In this document: piece by piece, positions 1-11,884 of the stretch
Numbering within the stretch: position 1 is the first letter of the stretch
How the letters are laid out: every line of letters begins with the position of its first letter
The notes under the pieces: generated by a model
Seen by the model: the letters and a program-made list of their open reading frames with translations, nothing else
The model's database searches: none
Told to the model about the DNA's origin: nothing
Position numbers and translations under genes: made by a program
Source: Halesus radiatus
Lineage: Eukaryota; Arthropoda; Insecta; Trichoptera; Limnephilidae
Assembly (NCBI GenBank): GCA_022606495.2
Contig: JAHDVE020005852.1
Location: 496,001-560,000, forward strand
DNA length: 64,000 nucleotides
Direction: 5' to 3'

Positions 1-6
1 AAATAC

Positions 7-75
7 GTTCTTAGACTTTTTTTTCATTCAGATTTCTCATGGGTTGTATTTTTTCTATGGAAAAATCATGAAAAA
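7..75. repeat. Half copy of a short palindromic repeat
   Basis: The sequence from the GTTCTTAGAC motif to CTATGGAAAAAT matches the left half of the palindromic element at 28381-28510 and, inverted, a half copy near 24355-24405. The palindrome here is broken, and the deleted piggyBac at 104 lies directly after a right-half-like stretch. Confidence 0.5.
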
Positions 76-103
76 TAAGACGTGTTCTATTTTTTCGTCC
101 AGT

Positions 104-1497
104 TTAACACGTAATACCCGGAGGTTCAAAATAAAACACATTCGGCGATGGTGGGTCCAGATTGACCCGGCTGAAATGATGAAATTAAAAGACTTTTTTA
201 TGCATTTTTCGTTCATATCCTTACTTTTATATAATATTATGTAATTCCTCATAAACTCATAACATATCCCTTGTATTTCTTGTATGAAGATGGAAGTTTT
301 AGAAATAAGTATTCCGTAAATGTTGCGGTTCGTCGATATACAGTAGCGCGGGTATCCCACGCGACAGCAAAAGGACGACTGACTCAATTGTGTCTCGAGA
401 CAGCCGCTGCCGGGTGCTGCTATGATGGTCAGGAGAATGAGGAGGGCAGTCCGGGAGGGGGGTAAAGACTCGTCCCAGGAAGTCAGTGGAAGCGAACATT
501 TTTTATTATTTTTGATTGTATATTTATTAACATTTTCGGGAAATCGACGGTGTGCATTTACAAGTATATCATGTATTATTTAAAATACCAGAAATAAAAT
601 CACTTATTTAATTCTTCCTTGTTGCTGTACCTCTAATAGAAAGATGTGTAAAAATAAAATAAATTAAATTTATAGCCATATTACATGATGATTGCTTATG
701 CAAATATTAGAAAATATTATATAATGGCGTTCTTATTTGAGTATTTAATTTACTGACACATTAATTTGTCACAATTAAAACCATTGAATGACATACATTT
801 TAGTTAAAAATACTAAAACTTTTATTTTTCAACAAAACAAATTTAAAGGAACAATTTTCATTAAAAAATTAAAGGAATCCGGAATTTGACAAGTCCATTT
901 GCAACGGATTCACTCAGATTTCCTACACTAACTGCATTATCACTTCCATTTTCACTTTCAGATATTTCCTCTAGTAATATGTCTTCCGGATCACTTTCAA
1001 ATTCTGGATTCAATGATTCGAATTCCAAGTTGCCATCATCACTGATCTCACTGTTAAGTAGCTTTTCAATCTCATTATCAGCTAAATAATTTTGCTTTGC
1101 CATTGCGTTAGTACGGTACGAAATAAAAAAAAAATAAAACAAAGTTATAAAAATATAATCACAATACTAGAAATGCGCCCGAATGGTTCACAACATCTGC
1201 GTGTTAAGGACTGCGAGAGACAAAGACGGAAAGATAGAGCGAGAGATATACTGTTTCGTCAGCTGCTCAAATTCAACTGAGATGAGATGGAGATTTTGCG
1301 TGTTTTTATGGACAATTATTCTAATAACTTATTTAAAACGTGTCCGATTTTAATCATTTTTGAGTCGAGATGTGGGTAAATATTTGATAAAAGAATAGAC
1401 AAGAGGAAATTAGCCTAAACCGAAATATTTGCGACAAAATCTTTTATTTAAAAAACACTGGGTCAAATCAGACCCATCACCGGAGTCGAGGTGTTAA
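104..1497 (-). mobile_element. Deleted piggyBac transposon
   Basis: TTAA at 104-107 and at 1494-1497 borders related inverted ends. Inward from each, the sequence begins TTAACAC, then a CCGG and a GGTGGGTC or GATGGGTC block with GACCC. That is the target and end style of piggyBac elements. Inside, minus strand 1103-861 encodes MAKQNYLADNEIEKLL followed by an acidic Ser/Asp/Glu stretch, like the N-terminal region of piggyBac transposases. The frame stops after about 80 residues and no DDE catalytic domain is present, so the copy is non-autonomous. Confidence 0.7.
861..1103 (-). pseudogene. piggyBac transposase N-terminal fragment
   Basis: Open frame from MAKQNYLADNEIEKLL through an acidic region (SDPEDILLEEISESENGSD) to a stop at about residue 80. 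It resembles the acidic N-terminal leader of PGBD4-like transposases. The catalytic DDE part is missing. It lies inside the TTAA-bounded element 104-1497. Confidence 0.6.
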
Positions 1498-2548
1498 GAT
1501 GGCGAACATTATGTCGTGATCAGCTGTTGTCTTCATCTGTTATTGTTTTCGTAAGTATGTTATGTGGAAATTTAGCGCGTATTTTTTTTAAATATTTAAT
1601 ATTCTGATAAGACGACACTATGTGTTTATTACTATTCAGTATTATGGATTTAGAGTATATTTTTGATGATTTTTTTTTACATTTTGCTTTGAGTAAATAA
1701 CAAGCGAACACATTGTCGAGTTCAGCGCGCTTTCTTTGACCGCTGTCATTCTTTTACGTAACTATAATGTTACGTATTTTGTGGAGATGCTGCGTGTTTA
1801 TTTAGGAATATAATTTAAAACATTGTCAAGAAGATTAGACTGTGTTTAAATTGTTTGTGAATACGTGCTTCTGTTCGGAATTGTGAATTTCGCGCATATT
1901 TTTTAAATAACTTTTTGACATTTTGTGAAGGTGTTGCCATTTTTTGACGATTAAGTACCGTCCCAAAATATTATTTCGTCTTTAATGACAACCATGTGTG
2001 CAAATCTGTGTGAAATTGTAGGTATGAAGATAATGATCGTGTAAAGCAAAGATTTTCTCTATGGCTTCCGAAGTGGCTGGTTTGAATACAGTACGAGTGG
2101 GGGGTACTCGCAGAAGACTAAGAATGGAACCTATTAATGTAATTCAAATAATTTATCATGGGAACTGATGGCAGCGATCAAAATTAATTCAGTTTTAATC
2201 TAGATCTGAATGCATCGATCGGGCCATCAAATTTCTCCTGACAATCAATTTTTACGATCAGTGATTACAGTCTTAATGCGAGATCAGCCGGCGGTTTCCC
2301 GTTCTGCCCCGCGCTAATCAGATCAGTGTCAAATGGTATTTTGATACGTACGTGATATTAACAATGTGGAAATACTTAATGTGTATTTTATATAGTACGC
2401 ATATTATAATTTGTATCGTATATTATTTTTACGAAAATTAATTATGTTCAGTGAAACTTTCAATTAGATTGTCTCGCTTCCGAATTGAACTGTACAGGAA
2501 TTTAGATGATTATCAATACAAAGACACGTTGACTAATTATCAATTGAC
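1498..2548. other. Gene-free stretch, nothing firmly recognised
   Basis: A+T-rich sequence between the piggyBac remnant and a SINE. A short open frame of 35 codons begins MASEVAGLNT at 2061 (+), without introns or a family match. No repeat of this window covers it. Confidence 0.4.
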
Positions 2549-2967
2549 GGCCTCCATGGTCGAGGGGTAAGGCTCTCGACTACGAATCCGGAGGTCGCGG
2601 GTTCAAATCCCGGCGTGCGCAAGTAAATTTTATTTAATTAATTTGTGTTGTTTCACAATTAATTAATTTAAAAATAACATATAGTATATTTGCGCACGTT
2701 CCAGAGTGGAAGATACTCTCAGTATCGCCCTGGTGAGAGACCACCATTCAGAATTGAAACGTTGCTTGAAATGGCTTTTAGCCGTGTTTGGTGACCAGAT
2801 CTGAATAGCCAGGTATTTCCCCTTTTCCCCACCTTCCTCCCCCTTCTCCTTCCCCTCCTCAATACCTTCAGCCTCACAACATTCCCCAATTGGAAATGCC
2901 AGTCTCACTGGCTCCAAACGGTTGTGAGCAGTTTGGGACTCTTGTGCGGTATTCATATAAAAAAAAT
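2549..2967 (+). mobile_element. tRNA-derived SINE, full-length copy
   Basis: The head resembles a tRNA: A box TGGTCGAGGGG, a loop CTACGAA that would hold an ACG (Arg) anticodon, and a perfect B box GGTTCAAATCC at 2600-2610. An A+T-rich linker follows, then a conserved body (CCAGAGTGGAAGATACTCTC, then CCTGGTGAGAGACCACCATT), a pyrimidine-rich stretch, and a tail ending CTTGTGCGGTATTCATATA plus A's. Seven further copies or fragments occur in the window. RNA polymerase III transcription and LINE-driven copying are inferred from the class. Confidence 0.85.
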
Positions 2968-4077
2968 GGCGTGCAGTCAAAAAAGGCAAAAAAGCTATGC
3001 TTACCCCAAGAAAAATGAACCTTTAAAATAAATTAAAATTAAATAGCCATAAAAGACAAATTTCTTTAAAAAAATAATTAACAACCTACAATCATTCTAC
3101 ATCAATAAATTGTTACTCTTTTACGAATTTATACCTTTTGGTTGCAACCTGCCTTTGGCCATGCATTTGACTTCTTCAATCCATTTTTTGCGGGATACAT
3201 AACGCAAGGCCATGCATCCACATACCGCTTGCACTAAAGCTGTGAAACCGTTTTCATCGAAAATTTATGTAGCCTATAGTACCCGAACTTGAAAAACTAC
3301 GCACAGCCTACTTCTGGACATAGAGCATTGCATGGCACTGCTGATTATGTACTACTAATGTGACAAAATAAGATTTAACTAGGCAGTATTAGACATGTGT
3401 TGTCAATACACACTTTGTAAAATCATTACTTTATTCCCACGTTCTCGCCTAACTCTAAAGCGTTAAGAGCGTTAAACTATTTCACGTAATATAAGCACTA
3501 GAAATAATTTTGTTTTAAACTGTAAATATAACTACCTACCTACCTACCTATGTACTTAGGGATGGCTATTGCGTCGATCGCGCTCTACTGGTCGATCGCG
3601 AAGGTATTTTTGGTCGATAGCGGACCTATATTATATTATTTCTTGTTCACACTTGTCTCAGCTGTCAAAATCCGTTGCTCTTATCTCTTCTCTTACTTAT
3701 ATAAGTGTATTCATACAATTAATCAAAAAATTATTTTTCAGTTTTTATTAGCCCAAATAAGTAATTCCAGCAAGTTTACCTAAAATCAAAAACATGTTAC
3801 TATCACAATGAATGGTTTTTTTTTATTACTATGGCAAATTAGAAATACATTTGCATTATTGGTACTTCGAGTGTATCAATTCTGAGGAGTGGCAACACTG
3901 AAAGACATTGTTCATGAAAATTATCCACCCGGTACCGAGTTAATATTAAATCTATATATATATATTAAATCTTGGCTAAAAAAACATAGAAATATTTATA
4001 TTTTAAGTTTTATTAGCTATCCATAGAATTTACCCTTAGATAGAATTCTACCTTTTCTCTTTTGTTCTTTTAACGCT
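2968..4077. other. Gene-free stretch with a hAT-MITE fragment and a microsatellite
   Basis: About 3253-3350 is a minus-strand fragment of the CAGTGGCGTGCA MITE family (end near CATGGCACTG). A short CTAC microsatellite lies at about 3531-3550. The remainder is A+T-rich, and the small open frames in it show no recognisable family. Confidence 0.5.
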
Positions 4078-4293
4078 TGATTTTTATCAACAAATTACAC
4101 TGTTCAATGCCATACATTCATGATTTTTATCAACAAATTACACTGTTCAATGCCATACATTCATGATTTTTATCAACAAATTACACTGTTCAATGCCATA
4201 CATTCATGATTTTTATCAACAAATTACACTGTTCAATGCCATACATTCATGATTTTTATCAACAAATTACACTGTTCAATGCCATACATTCAT
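4078..4293. repeat. 43-bp minisatellite, five copies
   Basis: A 43-base unit with TTTTTATCAACAAATTACAC and GTTCAATGCCATACATTCAT recurs at 4081, 4124, 4167, 4210 and 4253. The copies are essentially identical, which points to recent expansion. Confidence 0.93.
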
Positions 4294-4967
4294 GTTCTTA
4301 TTTTGATTACACCTATACATACTTTTATAAAACTTATTTTTAAAACATTCGTTCATATTCTTATGTTTGATTTTATAACTCCCACTGAAACCATATTATA
4401 CATATGTATGTAAATGATAATAATAGTAAATTCTGTTTGTCACATTTTATGTTATTTTTGATTTTTTGCCATCACTTTTATGATTCAATCATCATTTTGT
4501 TTTTTGTCTATCATTTATTCTTTAAGAAAACAATTACCTTAATTTTATGTATAAATTTAATTTGTGATAAAAAATAAATTGTATTACAATACCCACAGAC
4601 TTTGTTTTTGTGTTTTTTTCTGTTACATTTTTTTTAGTTTTTTCAAATATTTTCTTGTATTTTTATATTTAAAAATCTGTGGTTTAAAGTTCATTATAAA
4701 AATAATGACAGTCCATCGAAATAATTACTAAATTAAACACTACCTAAATAATTTTTTTTTGTCAGAGTCCAATTAGTTTCCTAATGGTCTTTGTTTTGCA
4801 TATTATATTACAATTCTCACGTCTTAAAATCAGCTGGGAATCCCGTCTTCCAGATTTCGACATTATTTTATTTGCTAGAAATAAATTTATTATATAATTA
4901 AATATTTTATAAATTATAGAATTTAAAAAAAATTTATATAATTTTCTTCTTTTGTATTATATAAATA

Positions 4968-5272
4968 AGAATGTCCCGGGCGGGCGTGTGTTTGTGTACA
5001 AATCTACAGTTTTATTCCTAGCTTGATGAAATTTCGCACACTTGACCTACAAAACAAGAGGAAGTCCACTGTCTACACGAGATTTCGAAAAAACACCGTC
5101 CATCCCCCTTTCGCACCCATAAAACCAAATTTTGGTACTTCTTGATTTTACACACTTGACGTTAAAAATAAGAGTAACATTACTGGGTAGGAGTAGGGGT
5201 AGGATTGGGAATTTTAAAACTTTACTCCAAACTATTAATAACCCCGGGCAACGCCGGCACTTCAGCTAGTTG
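4968..5272. repeat. Dispersed repeat ending CCCCGGGCAACGCCGGC
   Basis: It begins near TCCCGGGCGGGCGTGTG and contains CTTGACCTACAAAACAAGAG, CATCCCCCTTTC and CACTTGACGTTAAAAATAAG. It ends at CCCCGGGCAACGCCGGCACTTCAGCTAG. Two more copies lie in tandem at 39565-40163. Ends of this style are common in arthropod genomes, but the element class is not clear. Confidence 0.75.
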
Positions 5273-5610
5273 GAAATAAAAATTGGGACTATCCACAATT
5301 ATCATATCATTACTTTCCGTTAGTTCAATCAATTCTTTCTATTGTATTAATGGATTTAATACATTTATTAATTCTAGGCATATCGGTAGTGCATTCCCAT
5401 ATTAAAAATTGAACATTCCGGAATGATTTTTTTTATTATTATTTATGTTTGCGAAATTTATGTTACGATGAGCAAGAAAATCTGGACAGAAGAATGCACA
5501 TATTATTAACATTTGCAAATTATACCTACCAAAGTCACACAATCAACAAACATACACATTCGTTTCAACTTTCTTAAAGTGGAGGAATGGCGGTAAGACA
5601 TTCTGGATTA

Positions 5611-6470
5611 TGCCACGACCACCCAACCTCCCAATTCGAACGTTTGGGGGATTGCGTAGAGGGGTGGTTCGCGTGCGTTTGGCCATTATGGCCCGAGATC
5701 GCTCCGGTGACCAACTAGGTTGTCCCAACCTTCAAACTAGTTGGCCGAACCGGCCTCCACACATTGAACGTTCAGTATGAGTTCGGCAGGCGATCCATAC
5801 GGACGTGCTGCGCGAAGTATAAAACATGACTGAACTATGTTTATATTGACGAAAATAGACTCAAATATGCAACTAACCCCCAAATAAATGCAATAATATG
5901 CATTATGCATATAATAGTAATAATTGGTTAATTTGTATAGCTCTGTTTTTCATGAAAAATCACTTCAATAGCGAAATGCGTGTAATCCGATGTATAATCG
6001 GGGCTAGTTGTTATATTTTTTGCTTTGCAATCTGACGAAGGCTGTGCGTCAAAATAAATTACGGAGCTAAAACAGGCGCAACAGCTAGCGTTGGGACTAT
6101 AAAATTGAAATTTGTCATATTTTTCTAATATTTTGAAAGACAAAAACGTGTGACAAAATATTTTTTTTTATCGTGAAGTTCAAGAAACAAAGGATGGGTG
6201 ATTTGATAATTATTACTGAATAGATACCTATTATTTATTTACGGTATTATAAGTACCTAATGAGAAACGAATTATGTCAATAAAATTATAAATTTCGGTA
6301 AACTTTCTATGAATATCGGTAGATCGATAGATTTTAGCTAAAATGGCATCACTAGTTTGGAGTTCGTAGTTGGAACGTTGGCCGATCGTGAAGTTGCCCG
6401 ATTTATAGTCCGTACACGATCGGCCGAACCGAGTTCGGGTTGGACGTTGGGCGATTGTGTGGTCGTAGCA
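5611..6470. mobile_element. PIF/Harbinger-like non-autonomous element
   Basis: Inverted ends start TGCCACGACCACCCAA (5611) and, reversed from 6470, TGCTACGACCACACAA. Similarity extends inward with GATCG and AACTAG blocks. TTA flanks both sides (5608-5610, 6471-6473), matching the 3-bp TWA target duplication of PIF/Harbinger. No transposase frame is present. The assignment rests on ends and target only. Confidence 0.6.
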
Positions 6471-6970
6471 TTACAACTCTGTTTCCGACTTTAACATAGT
6501 AATTTAATTATTTATTTTATAACATATCGTTTTTGTGAAAATTCACAAAAAGGGCGCTATCAATAATAATTTTTGGATTCATCCAAAATCCAAGGGCCTA
6601 GGGTGAAAGACCGCTCGCTGGAAAGTGGCGGCGATGTGTGCCAGCGGTCGCGGTCTCTTTGTCCGGCCATCGGCAGTGCCGGTGGCGGCGGCCGCAGCGG
6701 TGGCAGTGGCAGTGGCAGTCGACATCAGTAATTAGTACTAGGCAGTAGAGGAAGAGACAGAGGCAGCATTTAGTGTGACTATTTACATAACGCGCCGGAC
6801 CAGGTGGAGTGGCTCTCCAGCCCGATGATTACTTTCACTGCGGCCCACTTCGCCTGACCTAACAACACACACATCGTGTATTATATTATATATATAGGCA
6901 CCTACATACATGTGGAGACACTGCACGCGATCCTCTGTCACCTGTGACCCTTTCTTAGTTGAAGATATTC
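6471..6970. other. Gene-free stretch with a GGC/GGT-rich island
   Basis: About 6600-6730 is markedly G+C-rich (GGTGGCGGCGGCCGCAGCGG and GGCAGT repeats), in contrast to its A+T-rich surroundings. No gene or element was recognised. Confidence 0.4.
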
Positions 6971-7505
6971 ATTCATTTCATTGCCGGCAACCCGGGCGTT
7001 TATTGGCATAAAATTTAAACATTTACATGTACTTTGCCCGTCTCACTAGACGATGTCTGTTCTGAGACGGGTAACAAAATAAATATATAGATATATAAAT
7101 GAGATAAAAACTTAAAAATACATAATGAAAAGTGTAAACCCATATAACGTAAGTTTTGAATACAAAGTTTAAATAGTGTAAATGTAAAGTTACAAAATAA
7201 AAATTAAGAAATTTAAAAAAATTAAAAAAACCTAAAAAGGATTATTCAAGAGGGCATACTAAAAATGTTTAGATTAAAAATCATATATAACAGTAATAAT
7301 AATAACAACATCAGACTAAGGAGAGTTTGCAAGTAATGTTTTGATGCAATTCCTTTGACTGTTCATTAGCCATGTGTTGAAATTTTTATATAACCATTTT
7401 AGGTTGTTTTACGTTTTATGTTGAGAGGTTTTTCTTAGGAAGATGTTGAATATGAGAGGTGCGAGGTAGGATTCATGTTTCTTGGCAAAAGTGGATTTAA
7501 TATAT
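6971..7505 (-). mobile_element. LINE 3' end, antisense copy of the family at 8861
   Basis: Reverse complement of the last part of the LINE at 8861-11093, from the coding end (CTTTTGCCAAGAAACATGAA) through the 3' UTR hairpin (7035-7073) to the CAATGAAATGAATG tail. It is 5'-truncated, as expected from incomplete target-primed reverse transcription. Confidence 0.9.
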
Positions 7506-8732
7506 AATACTATATTTTATATGCATAATAATGTGAGTAAGTATATTTAATTTTATTACACATTGATAGATATGTATTTATATCTAATATCGGCTACTGG
7601 CCGAGACCACCTAAATGCTGCATGAATGCATCCAACAAAATAAAATAATGAATTTGTTGTACTAAAGTTATATCAACATGAAGTGTGTTTATATACTTAA
7701 TTTAGTCGATGTGAACCGGCTATCTGAAATTGTGCTCGGGAGAGATGACAAGTTACCGAGATAATCGACAAAATCTTTATCGATAATGTCTGTAACTTGT
7801 CATCGTTCTTGAGCTGGACTGCAGATCACCAACGATCAAACAGCATTTCACGTTAATAAAAATAAGCATGTTTAGTCGATGTGAACTTTTTTTTTATTGT
7901 TAACGAGCTGCAGTCGTGCTTGGGAACGATGACAAGATACCGACATTGTCGATAAATCCTTTATCGATGTTCTGTTCTAGGAGGCCTGATGTACGCACAT
8001 ATCTACGCAGTAGGGCGTTGTTATTGATATGTTGTGTTTACCCGTGCAAAGATCGTTCGTTAGCTGTTATTTTGGCTGCCTGCATAGATAAGTTTGTATA
8101 TTTTTTTGCTTGATCGCCCGATCTCGCTTCCAAGGGGTTAAGCGACCGGCTCAATATCCAGGAGTGGCAATGCGAACATTGGACAGAAGTGAATGCGCCA
8201 TAATGAGAGGCGCTGGCTGCAGCATTTATTCGAGATGCACCCTCTCCTCCGCCCCTCCCCTTGCTCTCTGCAAGCACCACTCGACAGGCCTTGACAATGG
8301 TAACGATTGTAATGAATAATAATGTTCATTGACTGCAATTGCCTACATATTCCCAAGTGAAAACTTTCGATATATCACCACTCACCAGTCCACTAGCTTC
8401 TTCGAAGGGGAATTTCTTTTTAAATGTTCGCTTGTGAAATTACTTTTTTCATCTTTACATACAGATTGATGTAGGCATTTGGCACCTTGGGCTGTATTAT
8501 TGTAAACACCGAGAGAAATGACGAAAACCGGTTTGGATAACATACCAATATGGTAAATATTTGATATTTATTGACAAATTAATATCATAAGTCTTTTGTC
8601 GGTAGTCAGTACTATTTCTATGTAAAGACAGACATGAATTAAATTAGTGAAAAAGCAGATATTACCTTCGTAACTTGTAGGCACGTACAATTTTACACAC
8701 CTGGACGTGATATGTACATAAATATTACACAG
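7505..8732. other. Gene-free stretch containing a palindromic duplicated block
   Basis: Related segments sharing GTCGATGTGAAC, GATGACAAG and TTTATCGAT occur at about 7705-7795 and 7874-7975. Part of them (CTTGTCATCGTTCTTGAGCT at 7797) is also present inverted, so the block can fold back. No coding family is recognised in 8000-8700. Confidence 0.5.
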
Positions 8733-8872
8733 CAGCGCCGTGCATTGCCCTATGACCAAAGATATGCTGTGTGCAGCTCGGATATAAATGTGCATTAAAT
8801 ATTTGAAGAAGTCCATTTTTTTATCATATTCCGCTAATTATTGTGGCCAACTGAATAAATGTGCGTAAAAGT
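8733..8872 (+). mobile_element. hAT-type MITE, left part
   Basis: Begins CAGCGCCGTGCATTGCCCTA and continues with TGTGCATTAAATATTTGAAG and GTGGCCAACTGAATAAATG, as in the CAGTGGCGTGCA family. It is cut off where the LINE begins, so the LINE probably inserted into it. Confidence 0.6.
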
Positions 8873-10810
8873 TCCTTACTAAATGCTAAAGGAGACTCTA
8901 AAAAAATTTGGAAAATTATAAAAGATGTAGCTTATTTAAACCCCAGGAAAAGTACTAATATCAAAGAATTGTTAATTAATGGGGAGATGATTTTAACAAA
9001 AAATGAACCCAACAAATTAGCGAATCACATAAATACTCATTTTATTAATGCTGGCATTGATTTAGCTCAAAAAATCCTTACAAAAAATCAAACAAACGAA
9101 GAATTACTAGCAAAAAATTGCTCTACCGGACGTTCAATTCACTCTTTTAACATATACAAATTAAACAAAACAGAATTAACAGAGCTTATTTTATCACTCA
9201 AACCATTTTGCGCTCCGGGCCCAGACAACATCACTAACCAAATGCTGATAAATCTGCGAGAACATATTGTTATACCTCTTCTACACATATTCAATCAAAG
9301 CTTCTGCCTAGGGATTGTTCCCGATAAACTGAAAATTTCCAGTATTACACCAATTTATAAATCCGGAGACAAAACCCTTATTTCCAACTACAGACCTATC
9401 TCACTATTAAACTCATTATCAAAACTCCTGGAAAAGGCAATGAAAAAAAGACTACAATCCTACCTTGAAAAACATAAATTCCTTTCAAGTCGCCAATTCG
9501 GTTTTCGAGCAAAAATGGGCACAGAACAAGCTATATCAGAATTAACTAAATTCGTTGTTAAAAATTTAGATGATGGATTCAAAGTAATTGGAGTATTTCT
9601 AGATTTAGCTAAGGCCTTTGACACTATCTCTCATGAGTTGTTATACGAAAAACTTAAAAATATTGGTATCAACGGACTGGCGCTCAAATGGTTTATTAGC
9701 TACTTTAAAAATAGGGAACAAATAGTGGAATTAAACAAATGTTTCAGTGACACGGCAAAAATAAAGTACGGAGTCCCGCAAGGTAGCATTTTGGGTCCCA
9801 TTCTATTTCTCATTTATATTAATGGACTCACTGAAATTAAAATCCCATCTCTCTTTTATAATGTTATCAGCTACGCAGATGATACAGTAATTTTATTTAA
9901 AGCGCAAACGTGGGAAAAGGTCCTTAAAAATACGGAAATTGGTATGAAGGTAATAAAAAAATGGCTCGACAAGAATCTACTTACCTTAAACACTTCCAAA
10001 ACTAAGTACTTATCTTTCAGTAAAACCAATGCTGGACAACCAAAAACCTTTCCACATTTACACCTACACCCATGTATTACCCCTAAAACCTCAAACTGCA
10101 CATGCGACAAAATTGAACACACGGATAATGTTAGGTATCTAGGGTTAATAGTGGACTGCAAACTAAAATGGGAACTCCATATTAACCTACTTGCAAAGAG
10201 AATCCGGAAACTATCTTATATTTTTAAAACAATAAGAAACATCATGTCACTAAAACGATTAAAAAATGTTTACTATGCCCTTTGTCAGAGCATTTTAACT
10301 TATGGAATATCAGCATGGGGTGGAGCTGCAGACACATATATTAAGGCGCTGAACTCATCTCACAAAACAATAATTAGAATCATGTTTAAAAAACCATATT
10401 GACGTCCTACAGAACAACTATTAATTAGAAATAGCATTCTTGATATAAGAAAGTTATTTATTAAAAAAATTATCTACAATAACTGCTTAAAATCATCACC
10501 TTCCTACATATCTCACTCACAAAATACAAGAGCTAAATCTCACAATCATTTTCATGTACCTAATATTAAATCCACTTTTGCCAAGAAACATGAATCCTAC
10601 CTCGCACCTCTCATATTCAACATCTTCCTAAGAAAAACCTCTCAACATAAAACGCAAAACAACCTAAAATGGTTATATAAAAATTTCAACATGGCAGTCA
10701 AAGGAATTGCATCAAAACATTACTTGCAAACTCTCCTTAGTCTGATGTTGTTATTATTATTACTGTTATATATGATTTTTAATCTAAACATTTTTAGTAT
10801 GCCCTCTTGA
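8861..10810 (+). pseudogene. LINE reverse transcriptase (one premature stop)
   Basis: The open frame runs 513 codons to a TGA just after 10402 and continues in the same frame to about 10810, so a single stop breaks it. Reverse transcriptase landmarks in order are PGPDNI (fingers), NYRPISLLNSLSK, FGFR, FLDLAKAFDT (about residues 246-255, first catalytic Asp), GVPQGSILGP, and SYADDTVIL with YADD at about 338-341. The C-terminal part (ILTYGISAWGGA) is typical of insect LINEs. With no endonuclease and one stop, the copy is not autonomous, but the intact catalytic motifs suggest a fairly young insertion. Confidence 0.88.
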
Positions 10811-11093
10811 ATAATCCTTTTTAGGTTTTTTTAATTTTTTTAATTTTTTTAAATTTCTTAATTTTTATTTTGTAACTTTACATTTACACTATTTAAACTT
10901 AGTATTCAAAACTTACTTTATATGGTTTACACTTTTCATTATGTATTTTTAAGTTTTTATCTCATTTATATATCTATATATTTATTTTGTTACCCGTCTC
11001 AGAACAGACATCGTCTAGTGAGACGGGTAAAGTACATGTAAATGTTTAAATTTTATGCCAATAAACGCCCGGGTTGCCGGCAATGAAATGAAA
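8861..11093 (+). mobile_element. 5'-truncated LINE (Jockey/CR1-like)
   Basis: Contains the reverse transcriptase part of a LINE second open frame, an A+T-rich 3' UTR with a strong hairpin at 10991-11030, and a short tail of AATGAAATG type. No endonuclease domain and no first open frame are present. The same 3' end occurs inverted at 6971-7505. The clade cannot be settled without alignment. Confidence 0.88.
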
Positions 11094-11744
11094 TGGAAAA
11101 AAAAACATTTTAGTTAAATGCATGTTGCATTAAAAAAATAACAACTTTCTATTAGCAATAATAAACAAAACAAAGGCAAGTGGAAAGTTGTAAAGAACTT
11201 AGTCATTCACCTATTTACAGGTCATAACTAATGTTAATTGAAGCAATGTATCTATTCTGTGTTAACATAAATAAGTAAACATGTTCAGTTTTATTTAGAC
11301 CTTTCCAGGTTTGAACATTGAACCAAATACCCTTGCACGCAGAGCAAAAGCTCCACCGTGAATCTTTTCCCACGTACAAAAACTGCAGCTACGTAAGCAA
11401 AAGTAATGAATGAAACCACATAACATAACAATGGATATTTAAAAAAATAAGAAAATACAAGTTTCATTTAATACATTTATATTAAGAAAACATGAATGAC
11501 TAAAATCTATGTGAATCATGGAGTTATGGCACGATGGAGAAAAACACGAATGTCATTCTTTGATATAAATAAATGCAGTATCTATAGAATGTGAGAAAAA
11601 ATAAACATCTACAAAACAAAAGTTTTTAGTTAATTTAATAAGACAGTACATTTTCTTAACACATTTAAATGCTAAATAATATAGTTTTACTTTATGTAGG
11701 GTGTTTCAAAGGGATGTCATAGGTCATAGTAATGAGTTGTGAAT
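11094..11744. other. Gene-free stretch downstream of gene 1
   Basis: A+T-rich sequence with the presumed 3' UTR and terminator region of gene 1 at its high end. A minus-strand ATTAAA near 11633 could be its poly(A) signal. Nothing else was recognised. Confidence 0.35.
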
Positions 11745-11884
11745 TACTTGGGGCTATGGGTGCGAATAAGTTCTGTATCATAGGTTGATCTTAGGCCGTC
11801 TGCAGAATTACATAGGGCTATCCAGTGCGAATAAGTTCTGTATCATTGCTTCCATGTCTACGAGGTTTATCTTAGCCTGTCTGC
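11745..11884 (-). repeat. Tandem duplication of the last coding exon's end of gene 1
   Basis: A block of about 65-70 bases occurs twice head to tail. One copy (about 11814-11884) is the C-terminal coding end of SMYD gene 1. The other (about 11745-11812) lies just past the stop. Both contain GTGCGAATAAGTTCTGTATC and end in a similar GTCTGCAGA stretch. The downstream copy has diverged slightly and falls in the presumed 3' UTR. Confidence 0.8.

Noticed and set aside
2549..2625. Functional tRNA-Arg gene
   Set aside because: The same head recurs with a conserved non-tRNA body at many sites, so it is a SINE head.
4078..4293. CRISPR array (regular repeats)
   Set aside because: The repeats are directly adjacent without unique spacers, and the genome is eukaryotic.
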